This document shows positions 10,199-18,700 of a stretch of 64,000 nucleotides of DNA, piece by piece. The stretch comes from Xenorhabdus miraniensis. GTDB taxonomy: Bacteria > Pseudomonadota > Gammaproteobacteria > Enterobacterales > Enterobacteriaceae. The stretch is from NCBI RefSeq assembly GCF_002632615.1, contig NZ_NITZ01000001.1:186001-250000 (forward strand), given 5' to 3'. A model generated the notes under the pieces. That model had not been told where the DNA came from. It made no database searches and worked only from the letters and a program-made list of their open reading frames with translations. Each line of letters begins with the position of its first letter. Position 1 is the first letter of the stretch. A program made the translations under genes and the position numbers.

Positions 10199-10238
10199 GT
10201 GAATAATGGTTAGTTGTGAATAATGGTTAGTTGTGAAT
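10199..10238. repeat. 17-bp tandem repeat downstream of valS
   Basis: Unit GTGAATAATGGTTAGTT at 10199-10215 and 10216-10232, then a partial GTGAAT. Non-coding; it marks the left edge of the accessory region between valS and aatA. Confidence 0.75.
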
Positions 10239-10310
10239 GCGCATTGATGGACGGAAACAACAAGAGGGAGTTGAAGTGAGCAAATACATCTATCTGATTT
10301 TACAATACAT

Positions 10311-10345
10311 GGTTAAAGGTTAAAGGCTAAAGGTTAAAGGTTAAA
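10311..10345. repeat. 7-bp tandem repeat (5 copies)
   Basis: GGTTAAA repeated five times (third copy GGCTAAA), directly beside the terminator of the microcin gene. It is a simple slippage-prone array; no function is evident. Confidence 0.75.
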
Positions 10346-10372
10346 AAGTTAGCCACTCTAGTCAGAGTGGCT
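10343..10372 (-). terminator. Intrinsic terminator of the microcin gene
   Basis: Perfect 9-bp stem AGCCACTCT/AGAGTGGCT with loop AGTC (10351-10372). Read on the minus strand it is followed by AACTTTTTAA, so it terminates transcription arriving from the microcin precursor gene. Confidence 0.7.
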
Positions 10373-10482
10373 GATAATCTATGCTGTAATTAAATAACCA
10401 AAACGAAATCTTATTAAATTCATGTTAGACGACTTTTCGAATACCCAACATTAAGATATAAGTTTCAGTTTCAACTAAAATA

Positions 10483-10707
10483 TTATATACCCAATTTATC
10501 AATTTCGTTACCTGCCGCTACAGCGCCAGAGTGGGCAAGTTTTTCAATACCGGTGCAAACTTCATCAGATATGATACCTGACTTATGAAGGCTCTCGGCT
10601 GCACTATCAATTATGACCTCAGCGGCATGAACAACGCCCTTAAGTAGATCACCCCAGAAACCAGCGCCAGCGACTTGTTCTAACTCAACTTGGTTTAACT
10701 CTTTCAT
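10483..10707 (-). CDS. Class II microcin-like bacteriocin precursor (double-glycine-type leader)
   Basis: A 74-aa precursor. The N-terminus MKELNQVELEQVAGA has the hydrophobic pattern and the Gly-Ala end typical of leaders cleaved by C39 peptidases in Gram-negative class II microcins. Cleavage after residue 15 would give a 59-aa peptide beginning GFWGDLLKGVVHAAEV. The mature part is rich in Gly, Ala, Ile and Val, has an amphipathic-helix character and contains a single Cys (about residue 55), so no disulfide is expected within one chain. A good ribosome-binding site (GAGG) precedes the ATG. The matching C39 exporter and membrane-fusion protein follow upstream of it on the same strand. Microcin identity is inferred from leader plus context; I recognise no homologue of the mature sequence. 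Confidence 0.75.
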   Translation of the reverse strand: MKELNQVELEQVAGAGFWGDLLKGVVHAAEVIIDSAAESLHKSGIISDEVCTGIEKLAHSGAVAAGNEIDKLGI

Positions 10708-11260
10708 ATATAACCTCGTTTATTTATATCATTGACATAATGTTCCAGAATATAATAAAGAACCACAGCATTAATCAGATAATAGTATTAATCAGATAAT
10801 TACTTGAATGTGGTTCCAGAAAAATGAAAACCTTCACCAGAAATAAGTTAACAAAGGAATAACCCAAAAATCACCGTAATATATTTGTAATGAATTTTCC
10901 GGCTGTTTAAAAAAATTTATATTTGCATTTAATGTATGGTTAAGGTTTATATCTTTCTGTAACCAACTTCTTTTTTTGTTCATGTATTATCATAAATCAC
11001 TTAATCTTAACATTAATTAAACAACAACCATTTAACACCCCATTAACCTAACCTCTTCTTAATGTTAACCTTATTTTATGATGTGTTTCTTTGTAAGAGG
11101 ATGTTTCTGACGTTATTGACTATTAGTTATATCAAATTAGTTATATCAAATTAAAAATTTCTAACTAATTTTTATTAGAATGAAAAATTAATTACATTCA
11201 ATTGATTATAGCTCACAGCCTACACTAATTAATTGTTTCATCTATTTTTTCAGGAACGAT
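10708..11260. other. AT-rich gap between microcin precursor and exporter genes
   Basis: About 550 bp, very AT-rich. It contains a duplicated 14-mer, ATTAATCAGATAAT (around 10771-10784 and 10787-10800). It should hold the microcin promoter. I searched both strands for a small membrane immunity gene with a ribosome-binding site and found none convincing. Confidence 0.5.
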
Positions 11261-13360
11261 TCATGACACTGAAATGACGCGTTTAGCAGATGCAATTGTT
11301 GATGGCCGATGCGCAATAATAATTCTGGTGATATTTAACGTTGATATCGATTCATTGATATAATTTTCATTAGTCAAATCAAGATGACTGGTTGCCTCAT
11401 CCATAAATAAAATGCTTGGTCGGCGATAAAGGGCTCTGGCTATCAATAGCCTCTGTATTTGCCCACCGGACATTCCGCTACCTAATTCACCAATGAGTGT
11501 TTCATATCCCATTGGCATCAATAAAATATCATTATGAATATTGCAACGTTTAGCACATTCTTGTATGTATTCAAGATTAGGAGAGAGATCAAACCCAGAT
11601 ATATTTTCAGCGATAGAGCCAGAAAGTAATTTATCATCTTGTAATACACAAGAAATACATCTACGGTAATTATTCAGCCCAATAACATTAACATCCAATC
11701 CATTAATTAAAATAGTGCCTTTACTGGGCTCTAATAGCCCGCACATTAATTTCATTAATGTTGTTTTTCCTACACCAGATGGGCCAACAATAGCTACACT
11801 TTCTCCCGCTTTGATACTAAGATTAAAATTAGAAATGATGGGTTTTGATAAGTTGTCGTATTGATAATGCAAGTTGCAAATCGTTAATTCTGCGGGTAAC
11901 CCTGAAATACCAATATCCCGGTTTGGTGCTTCTCTTTCTGGTTCAGAAAGGACTATATCGGAGATTCGTTCATTATGTAAATTTAACATGCGCAATCTGA
12001 GCGCCATATCGATCAAATTACTTGCCCGATCAGCAAATTGCCCGCGGTAGGCGTTAAAAGCAACAAACATTCCCAGGGTCATTTGATTATCTATAACTAA
12101 TGATGCACCTAACCACAGAATAATAACTTGTTCACAAGTAATGACAAAAGTATTAACGATCTCAAAGATTGTACCTATTTTGGCAAGTTTGGTATTTGAG
12201 TTAATCGTATCGATACTCAAATTTAGCCAGGATTTTGCCCGATTTTCACATAACCCCAAGGATTTTAATGTATTAATGCTATATAAAGTTTCCATAAAAT
12301 GGGAACTTGCTCTGGCATCCTTAACTATTTGCTCTTCGGAAAGTTGCCTATAATATTGATAAGTGAGTAACCTTAAGATGACATAAGTAATAGTGAACCC
12401 TGATACTACCCAAACAAGCCAGTCACCGTAGAGTAACATCATAATGAAAACACTGATCAACATAATCGTGTCAATAATGCTATTCACAATATTTTTGGTA
12501 AAAGTAGTACGTATGATATTTAATGAACCAAATCGTGACTGGATATCACCTAACTTACGTTTTTCAAAGTAAGCTAAAGGTAATTTCATGAGATGATCGA
12601 ACACCCCTGATTTCCACTGAGCATCAACAAATGTTTCCATCGTAATGGAAGTCCAGCTACGCAAAGTAGAGACACTCACTTTAAATAGAGTAAAGACAAG
12701 CAAACCACAACAAATAATAGTTAATAGGCTATTATCCTTAGCAATAATAACGTGATCCATAATTAGCTGCGTACCTACAGGGGTCAGTATATTAATGGCT
12801 TCTATAACAAGGGATAAGAAGAAAATTTTCCCCAGCGTCGCCTTAAGTCCCTGAATATTATTTAGCAGTGATATTATACGCAATCTGTTTTGTTTTTTGG
12901 CAGGAACAAAATCATTACCTGGCCACAATTCTAATGCAATGCCAGTAAAATGTTTGGAGAACTCTTGTGTACTCAAGACCCGTTGTCCAAATGCTGGATC
13001 GTGAATGGTGATTTTATTGTTCTTAACTCTAACTAAAACAACAAAATGATTCATATCCCAGTGCAGAATACAGGGTAATTTTAATGCGTGAAGTTCATCA
13101 AGATCCAGTGATACCGCTCTGGTTTTGAATTTAAGGGCGCTGGCAATACTCACCAATGTAGTTAGTGCGACTCCACGTGTAGAAATTCCGAATTGGCTAC
13201 GTAAATGGGATAAATCAATTTGTAACCCATGATAATGAAAAACCATTGCTAAACTTGCTAACCCACACTCTGCTGCCTCAGTTTGTAAAATTTGGGGGAT
13301 TTTCCTTTTGAATCCCAGATTCAGCTTATTGGTAATAATTTCAAAATATTTTTTATCCAT
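11261..13360 (-). CDS. Peptidase C39-type bacteriocin-processing ABC transporter (CvaB-like)
   Basis: A 699-aa protein with three modules in order. The C39 cysteine peptidase occupies residues 1 to about 135, with Cys32 in EAAECGLASLA, His105 in WDMNHFVVL and Asp121 in IHDPAFG. A six-helix transmembrane domain covers about 170-440. The ATPase has Walker A GPSGVGKTT near 520, signature SGGQIQ, Walker B ILFMDEATSHLD and switch His in IIIAHRP. Such proteins cleave double-glycine leaders and export the peptide through the inner membrane. Its start overlaps the upstream membrane-fusion gene by 8 bp, so the two are one transcript, and the candidate substrate is encoded 550 bp downstream. The outer-membrane TolC partner must come from elsewhere. 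Confidence 0.92.
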   Translation of the reverse strand: MDKKYFEIITNKLNLGFKRKIPQILQTEAAECGLASLAMVFHYHGLQIDLSHLRSQFGISTRGVALTTLVSIASALKFKTRAVSLDLDELHALKLPCILHWDMNHFVVLVRVKNNKITIHDPAFGQRVLSTQEFSKHFTGIALELWPGNDFVPAKKQNRLRIISLLNNIQGLKATLGKIFFLSLVIEAINILTPVGTQLIMDHVIIAKDNSLLTIICCGLLVFTLFKVSVSTLRSWTSITMETFVDAQWKSGVFDHLMKLPLAYFEKRKLGDIQSRFGSLNIIRTTFTKNIVNSIIDTIMLISVFIMMLLYGDWLVWVVSGFTITYVILRLLTYQYYRQLSEEQIVKDARASSHFMETLYSINTLKSLGLCENRAKSWLNLSIDTINSNTKLAKIGTIFEIVNTFVITCEQVIILWLGASLVIDNQMTLGMFVAFNAYRGQFADRASNLIDMALRLRMLNLHNERISDIVLSEPEREAPNRDIGISGLPAELTICNLHYQYDNLSKPIISNFNLSIKAGESVAIVGPSGVGKTTLMKLMCGLLEPSKGTILINGLDVNVIGLNNYRRCISCVLQDDKLLSGSIAENISGFDLSPNLEYIQECAKRCNIHNDILLMPMGYETLIGELGSGMSGGQIQRLLIARALYRRPSILFMDEATSHLDLTNENYINESISTLNITRIIIAHRPSTIASAKRVISVS

Positions 13361-14651
13361 TTTGTGGCCCCATCAATGTTTTTTTCATGTCATAGAATGG
13401 TGAGAACATCCATTGATAAAGGGGGCGTTTCTCAAGGAAAAAAGTAGATTGAGCTTTCATGCCATTAGATAAATTTAATTTTCTTCCATTGTAATTAAAC
13501 TGATTTTTATCTAAGGTAACTAAAACTTTATAATAGGATTCGCTTTTTTCTCCGGCTTTGTTTACAGGAGAGCTTCTATAATGAGACATTTCTTGGGCAG
13601 AGGCAGGGATATATGAAATATTATCAACTTGCCCTGAAAACTGCCCGAATTTTTCAAATGGGAAGGCGTCATAGCGTATATTAATCGCATCTCCTTTCGA
13701 AACATATGGCAGGCTGCTATTAGGAACCCATAGGATTAAATAATAATTAGATTTGATATTATATGGCATAACCTGAGCCAGAATATCATTTAAGGTTATC
13801 GTCTGACCAACGGTGAAACCGAGTGATTCAATGCGTCCATTAATCGGGGACGTGATTAATAACGCGCCATTGGCTGCCATTTCAGTTAATTTTCGTTGTA
13901 AATCGTCACGTTGAATTTTGTATTGAGAAATTTGTTTATCAAAATCAGTCTGTCTAAGAATAATTTCACTATTCAGGTTAGTAATTTTCAAGGCATCATT
14001 GATATATTGGCTGTATAGATTCTGATAAATGTTTTGTTGCTGATAATAGGAATAGCCATAGCTATTAAATTGATCTTTTGTAATAAGCCCGCGTTTCTGA
14101 TAGAGCTTGTAGTTTTCCATGTTTTCCTTTGCAAACTCCACCCCCTGACGGGCATTATCAACAATAACTTTAGACTCTTCCTGTGATGCTTCATACTGTT
14201 TTTTTTGCTCTTTCAAGCTTTCTAAGGTGGTGTACTTATCATCTTGTAAGCTTTGGATAATATTATTAATCTGCATTAATTGGTTTTTTAACGAGTTTTT
14301 TGTATTAGTGCTGATTTTTCCTGAATCTGTAATTTGACTGAAATCCACCTGATAAATTTTTTGTCCTTGCTTTACAAAATCTCCCACATTGACGAATTCC
14401 TGGGAAATAAATCCCTGTTGAGAAGAGAAAATATTTATTGGATGAGGGTTAGTTATCACTTCACCATAGACGTTAATGCGTCTTGTGTAACTACCAAAAG
14501 TAATAAATAAAAATAAAACAACTAAAAAAACCGATGAGACAATACAAATAACCCAAGCTGGAATTCTTGCTATTAATAGTGCGTCTCCAGTCCATTTGGA
14601 TTTTTTATTTTCTATAGCTTCTTTCCTAAATAGATTATTCATAGCAACCAT
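13353..14651 (-). CDS. HlyD/CvaA-family membrane-fusion protein for bacteriocin export
   Basis: A 432-aa periplasmic adaptor. It has a cytoplasmic N-terminus, one membrane anchor (about residues 30-52, WVICIVSSVFLVVLFLFITF), a lipoyl half-motif, a long coiled-coil hairpin (about 120-270, rich in Gln, Lys and Glu), the second lipoyl half near ITSPINGRIESLGFTVGQ, and a beta-barrel region. This is the CvaA architecture. It should bridge the C39 ABC transporter encoded by the overlapping downstream gene and TolC. First gene of the export operon; an internal Met at residue 4 is an alternative start. Confidence 0.9.
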   Translation of the reverse strand: MVAMNNLFRKEAIENKKSKWTGDALLIARIPAWVICIVSSVFLVVLFLFITFGSYTRRINVYGEVITNPHPINIFSSQQGFISQEFVNVGDFVKQGQKIYQVDFSQITDSGKISTNTKNSLKNQLMQINNIIQSLQDDKYTTLESLKEQKKQYEASQEESKVIVDNARQGVEFAKENMENYKLYQKRGLITKDQFNSYGYSYYQQQNIYQNLYSQYINDALKITNLNSEIILRQTDFDKQISQYKIQRDDLQRKLTEMAANGALLITSPINGRIESLGFTVGQTITLNDILAQVMPYNIKSNYYLILWVPNSSLPYVSKGDAINIRYDAFPFEKFGQFSGQVDNISYIPASAQEMSHYRSSPVNKAGEKSESYYKVLVTLDKNQFNYNGRKLNLSNGMKAQSTFFLEKRPLYQWMFSPFYDMKKTLMGPQNG

Positions 14652-15118
14652 GTGTAATTAACATTTGTGTTTTATTTAGTCACTGCGATTTAAGATGCAA
14701 TATTAAATTATTATTTATCAATATAATGGAGGTGTTACTAATTTATTTTAACGACTATTAATGTAATATACTTAACCTTAACGTAATATAAACCGTTAGT
14801 AAAATTCCTTGATGGAATGGGACTCTTTCCTGTTTTGTCATGCGGTGTTGGGAATAGATGAGGTTAAGCTCTCTCGCTTAACAAACTCGTGCCTCAAAAT
14901 CATCTGGTTCGTAAAGTGGATGACAGGCGTATTTAATGTGATAAGAAGCAAAATCACCATCCGGAAGGCAGTTGAAAGGAATTAATAAAGGAAGATAGGA
15001 AATATAATCATTTATGATGGAATCAACAAACCTCGTCAACAATAACGAGGTTTGTCAGCGATCTGAAACCACGGTAATATACAGTAACATACAATGGCTT
15101 TTTTAAGTCATATTTTAT
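14652..15118. other. Intergenic region with a bidirectional hairpin
   Basis: 467 bp without a supportable gene. It must contain the cvaA-like promoter at its left end. A perfect hairpin, CAAACCTCGT/ACGAGGTTTG with an 8-nt loop (15027-15054), lies just downstream of azlD on the minus strand and is a likely terminator for azlCD. Confidence 0.5.
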
Positions 15119-15451
15119 TTAGCTTAGCAACCACTGTATCGACATAAAAAATATCAATGAAAGCATCAGGCTATTTAATATTGAATTCGTATATTTACTG
15201 ATAAAATAAGCCAACACGACCGTTACCAGTGCAAGCACATATTTGACATCAAACTGTTCAATTAATTCACTTAAGGATAAATTACCCAGTGAAATATTCA
15301 CAATAATTGTTCCAAGAATAAAACAGATGGCATAATCCAATGAAGTAATCAGCAAATTTTTCCCGTTGAAGAGTTTATTATTTCTCATCAGAAAAGGAGT
15401 CGTTCTTAATACGAAACTGACCATACCCATTAATACGATTAGCAACATCAT
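15119..15451 (-). CDS. AzlD-family branched-chain amino acid exporter, small subunit
   Basis: A 110-aa protein with about four hydrophobic segments and the AzlD/YgaH pattern (MGMVSFVLRTTPFLM near the N-terminus). AzlC/AzlD-type pairs form exporters of branched-chain and related amino acids in the inner membrane. Its start overlaps the azlC stop by 4 bp, indicating coupled translation. Substrate is inferred from the family only. Confidence 0.85.
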   Translation of the reverse strand: MMLLIVLMGMVSFVLRTTPFLMRNNKLFNGKNLLITSLDYAICFILGTIIVNISLGNLSLSELIEQFDVKYVLALVTVVLAYFISKYTNSILNSLMLSLIFFMSIQWLLS

Positions 15452-16155
15452 AATGTTCTATCCTTCCTGATTTTACGTTCAATGAGTGCAATCACAATCC
15501 CACACAAAACCGGTACCGCCAGATCCATTAATTTCATATCCACTTCATTCAATAGCGGTGCGCACAAACCTCCCATTACCGTCGCCAATACAGACAGATC
15601 TTTGCCCGAACGTTTGGCAGTCAGGGAAGCAAAATGAATGGGAACCAGCATCACCAGGAACAGAGAAAGGGACTCATAATTCAAGTGTTCTGCCGAAATA
15701 TAGCCCAATAAAGTGGCACAAAAAGTCACCACGAAACAAGGTATGGCAACACCCAAATAAAAATGAAATTGAGATTTTCCATCTGAGATATTTTCCGCAG
15801 AAAGATAAGAATGCGTTACCGTATAAGTGCTGGCACTAAATCCCAACATTGATAGCAAAATATTTCGCTTTGGAATACCCTGAAAATATTGCGTCATAAC
15901 CATCGCCATCAAGAAAAACCGGAAGTTGATCAGCAATGCCAGAATGATAACGGAAAGTATCGCACCATCGGCCAGATAACCTACCGCAGCCACCTGCAAC
16001 GGCGCAGCATATATCAATAATGAGCCGACCAGCGTTTCCATTAATGGAACACCATGACTTTGATAAAGTGCACCAATCGAAGTAAAAATAAGGAAAAAAG
16101 AGATACAGACAGGCAAAGAATCAACCATGCCTTTCCTAATAAACGGATTCAACAC
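15448..16155 (-). CDS. AzlC-family branched-chain amino acid exporter, large subunit
   Basis: A 235-aa integral membrane protein of the AzlC/YgaZ family, with conserved segments SLPVCISFFLIFTSIGALYQ and NFRFFLMAMVMTQYF. It pairs with the downstream AzlD-like subunit. It is divergent from the amino-acid binding protein gene at 16491, so two opposite-direction amino-acid transport functions share one intergenic region. Confidence 0.87.
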   Translation of the reverse strand: MLNPFIRKGMVDSLPVCISFFLIFTSIGALYQSHGVPLMETLVGSLLIYAAPLQVAAVGYLADGAILSVIILALLINFRFFLMAMVMTQYFQGIPKRNILLSMLGFSASTYTVTHSYLSAENISDGKSQFHFYLGVAIPCFVVTFCATLLGYISAEHLNYESLSLFLVMLVPIHFASLTAKRSGKDLSVLATVMGGLCAPLLNEVDMKLMDLAVPVLCGIVIALIERKIRKDRTL

Positions 16156-16490
16156 TTAGCACCTATATTGGAAGTTATATTTAACGTAGTGAGATCATCG
16201 AAATATTTCATGATGAAAGAATAGCCATATCTATCATTGAGCTATATTATGAGTGGAAGATTAAAGATATAGCAGGCTATATATCATGACAACTACTTTA
16301 ATAAAATTTGTGACATCAACCCATTTAATGAAAACTGCCCAATAAGTAGTAACGCTTATTTATTATAACTCTTTTCGAAAAATCATATGCTCTCAATATG
16401 ATATAACTTTATTTTATATATAAGGCTTTTGATATTCCCGTTATAGTGATCATCATTTTAAAAACAATAGCTTCCTCTCGGAGAAATAAA
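16156..16490. promoter_or_regulatory. Divergent promoter region, azlCD and binding-protein gene
   Basis: 335 bp of AT-rich sequence between divergent starts. It should contain both promoters. The binding-protein start is preceded by CTCGGAGAAATAAA, a good ribosome-binding site. No operator is clear to me. Confidence 0.45.
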
Positions 16491-17264
16491 ATGAAGGTAT
16501 TACTGAACATATTATTGGCGGGTATTGTCCAGTTTGGGTTTACACAACTCACCTATGCGCAATCCACTCTCGATAACATTCACTCCACAGGCGTATTCCG
16601 GATTGGAACAGAAGGCGCTTATGCTCCATTCAGTTACCATGATACATCAGGAAAATTGACTGGATTTGATGTGGAAATCGGCCGTGAAATTGCGCTGCGT
16701 ATGAAAGTGAAGCCTGAATTTATTGAAGGCAAATGGGATGGCTTGATTGGTGGCCTTGATGCAGGGCGTTCCGATGCGGTGATGAACCAAATCGCCATTA
16801 CACCAGAGCGCGAGAAAAAATATAGCTTCTCCCTGCCTTATGTGATTTCAGAAGCCGTACTGATTACCCGAAAAGATAATAACAAGATTAAGACATTCAG
16901 CGACTTAAAAGGTAAAAAATCAGCCCACACCCTGACCAATAATTTTGCCCAGATCGCCAGAAATTATGGTGCAGACATTATCGGCGTTAACGGTTTTAAT
17001 CAAGAAGTGGATCTCGTGAGCACAGGCCGTGCAGATGCAACCATTAATGATAAACTTTCTTACCTCGACTACAAAAAACATCGTCCGGATGCACCGGTAA
17101 AAATTGTTGCGGCTGATACTCAGGCAGCACAATCCGCCGTGCTGCTTCGCAAAAATGACACCGAATTAAAGGCCGCAGTAGATAAAGCCATTACTGAGAT
17201 AAAAGCGGATGGTACTTATCAACGCATATGGGATAAATATTTCGCTGAGAAAAAGAGTGAATAA
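16491..17264 (+). CDS. Periplasmic amino-acid (cystine-type) binding protein, copy 1
   Basis: A 257-aa family 3 solute-binding protein. The signal peptide is about residues 1-24 (MKVLLNILLAGIVQFGF...YAQS). The ligand-binding fold includes GTEGAYAPFSYHD, GFDVEIGREIA and KWDGLIGGLDAGR. The start was placed at 16491 rather than an upstream in-frame ATG at 16446 because it has the ribosome-binding site and signal peptide and makes the length equal to the paralogue at 23481. Cystine-type ligand is suggested by resemblance to TcyA/FliY and by the paralogue's ABC partners. No intact permease or ATPase follows; only a remnant at about 18490. It may use the transporter at 21982-23431. Confidence 0.85.
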   Translation: MKVLLNILLAGIVQFGFTQLTYAQSTLDNIHSTGVFRIGTEGAYAPFSYHDTSGKLTGFDVEIGREIALRMKVKPEFIEGKWDGLIGGLDAGRSDAVMNQIAITPEREKKYSFSLPYVISEAVLITRKDNNKIKTFSDLKGKKSAHTLTNNFAQIARNYGADIIGVNGFNQEVDLVSTGRADATINDKLSYLDYKKHRPDAPVKIVAADTQAAQSAVLLRKNDTELKAAVDKAITEIKADGTYQRIWDKYFAEKKSE

Positions 17265-17667
17265 TTAAAATATATCCGCTCAATTCCGAGTTACAGCGAA
17301 GCGACAAAGGAGTAAACATTCAGCCACATAGCTAATCACTATGATGTGGCTGAATGACTAGTATATGTATTTTATACATTTATTAATAAATTCACTTCGT
17401 AATAAATCGTACCATCTATATTTAGCAGACAACAACATTATGACATTGCTCTCATATTTTCGCACTTATTACTTGTACAAGTAATAAGCACTTAATATAA
17501 TATTAATTTCATAATGATGGATATAATGAGTTATTCAGTATTTCGGGTTCAAGGAGAAACAACATATTTGATCACTCGCGCTAAAAGTGCAGATTATTTA
17601 TAACTCTACTCGAATAATATTTTCTAATAACAATATAAGATATTAAATTTTTTATGGGTTACTAAAT
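17265..17667. other. Intergenic region after binding protein copy 1
   Basis: About 400 bp, AT-rich. Apart from the hairpin at 17317 I see only a short frame, ATG 17526 to TAA 17603 (25 codons), without further support. Confidence 0.4.
17317..17356 (+). terminator. Perfect 13-bp hairpin after binding protein copy 1
   Basis: CATTCAGCCACAT (17317-17329) pairs with ATGTGGCTGAATG (17344-17356) across a 14-nt loop. It is not followed by a strong T-run. A shorter version of the same hairpin recurs at 18580, after the transporter remnant. Confidence 0.6.
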
Positions 17668-18462
17668 ATGATATATAGAAATAATTCTAATATAAATTAT
17701 TCGATAGTATCTAGGCCTTTAGTTCGTTCTAGATCAAAAGGTAATTTATTTGATACAATACCTAATAACATTACGTCCGAGAGTACAAATTCTAAATTAG
17801 ACATTAACTTATCACGCCATAGAATTCGTATAAAGGATGTAACTCCTAAAGAAGCATTAATATTATCTAATATTATGATAAGAAGTATAATATTTAATGA
17901 TTGGATATATACTAATAAAAACAAAGAATTAGATAAAAATTTGAAAATAGCTCACTTACAAGACAATATTTTTGAAGTTTTTGATGGCATATTTGGACAA
18001 GAATTGAAAGATTATCAAAAAAATAGGAATAGTAAATGTAATGACACATACAATACACTTCAACTAATATCTAATCTTGCACATGCTGCTGTATCAGAAA
18101 GTATTAATCAAGAGAAACTTTACTTTTTTGCTTCTTTTTTTCGTGGTGTTCCTGTGGGTATATTAGTACTATCGGATGCAACCTTAAATCGAGCTAATGG
18201 TATCCCTATAATTAGGGCTATAGCTACTCATATGGGTACCCGTAATTGTGGGAGGTTATTGATCGAATATGCGGTGAACAAATCACAAAAATTAGACCAC
18301 TATGGCGTTGTCCAACTTGAACCAGTCGCAAATGCAAAACCTGCTTATCTTAGATTAGGATTTACTGAAGATACGGATGACTGGATGGTGTTAGATCCTG
18401 CCAGACAGGGTTCTAAGTGGCATTTGATTGATGGGAATTATCGTTTGCGTCAAATAATATAA
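17668..18462 (+). CDS. GNAT-like acetyltransferase domain protein, AT-rich orphan
   Basis: A 264-aa protein. Residues 1 to about 50 are Ser-, Asn- and Arg-rich and look disordered. The C-terminal half resembles a GNAT fold: a beta strand FFASFFRGVPVGILVLS, then IRAIATHMGTRNCGRLLIEYAV, which matches the acetyl-CoA-binding loop and helix in degenerate form (RNCGRL in place of RxxGxG/A), and AYLRLGFTEDTDDWMVL at the end. The substrate is unknown. Codon usage is strikingly AT-rich compared with the transport genes around it, and the gene is bracketed by two related hairpins, so it was probably inserted. The disordered N-terminus leaves a secreted-effector role open, but no secretion signal is recognisable. 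Confidence 0.6.
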   Translation: MIYRNNSNINYSIVSRPLVRSRSKGNLFDTIPNNITSESTNSKLDINLSRHRIRIKDVTPKEALILSNIMIRSIIFNDWIYTNKNKELDKNLKIAHLQDNIFEVFDGIFGQELKDYQKNRNSKCNDTYNTLQLISNLAHAAVSESINQEKLYFFASFFRGVPVGILVLSDATLNRANGIPIIRAIATHMGTRNCGRLLIEYAVNKSQKLDHYGVVQLEPVANAKPAYLRLGFTEDTDDWMVLDPARQGSKWHLIDGNYRLRQII

Positions 18463-18489
18463 GCAGACAAGAAAAATCTCCAGATTAGC

Positions 18490-18570
18490 AGCGATAATAA
18501 GGAGGACAAAGATGATTCAGACCACCAGCATTGAAAAAAGTTTCAACGGGAAAGGCGCTAAAAAACATTA
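18490..18570 (+). pseudogene. Remnant of an amino-acid ABC transporter (permease end and ATPase start)
   Basis: The stretch around ATAATAAGGAGGACAAAG and ATGATTCAG closely matches the junction of the permease and ATPase genes at 22645-22730. It then reads MIQTTSIEKSFNGKGAKKH before a stop, against MIQLTNIEKNFDGQKVLKN in the intact ATPase. A short deletion after the FNG codons breaks the frame and nothing homologous continues. It is the scar of a second copy of the transporter operon, of which binding protein copy 1 is the surviving gene. Confidence 0.8.
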
Positions 18571-18579
18571 AAAACACTC

Positions 18580-18605
18580 AGCCACATAGCTAATACTATG
18601 TGGCT
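18580..18605 (+). terminator. Hairpin after the transporter remnant
   Basis: AGCCACATAG (18580-18589) pairs perfectly with CTATGTGGCT (18596-18605), loop CTAATA. The stem and loop resemble the hairpin at 17317-17356, so the two appear to be copies of one element. Confidence 0.6.
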
Positions 18606-18700
18606 AAATGTAGGTGAAGTGTGTAATTACACATCATAAAAACAAATAAAATAGATCATTTTGATTAGATATACATATAATACTAAACACAGTCCCAAAT

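Noticed and set aside
10708..11260. Microcin immunity gene in the gap
   Set aside because: No frame with a start, ribosome-binding site and membrane helix was found on either strand.
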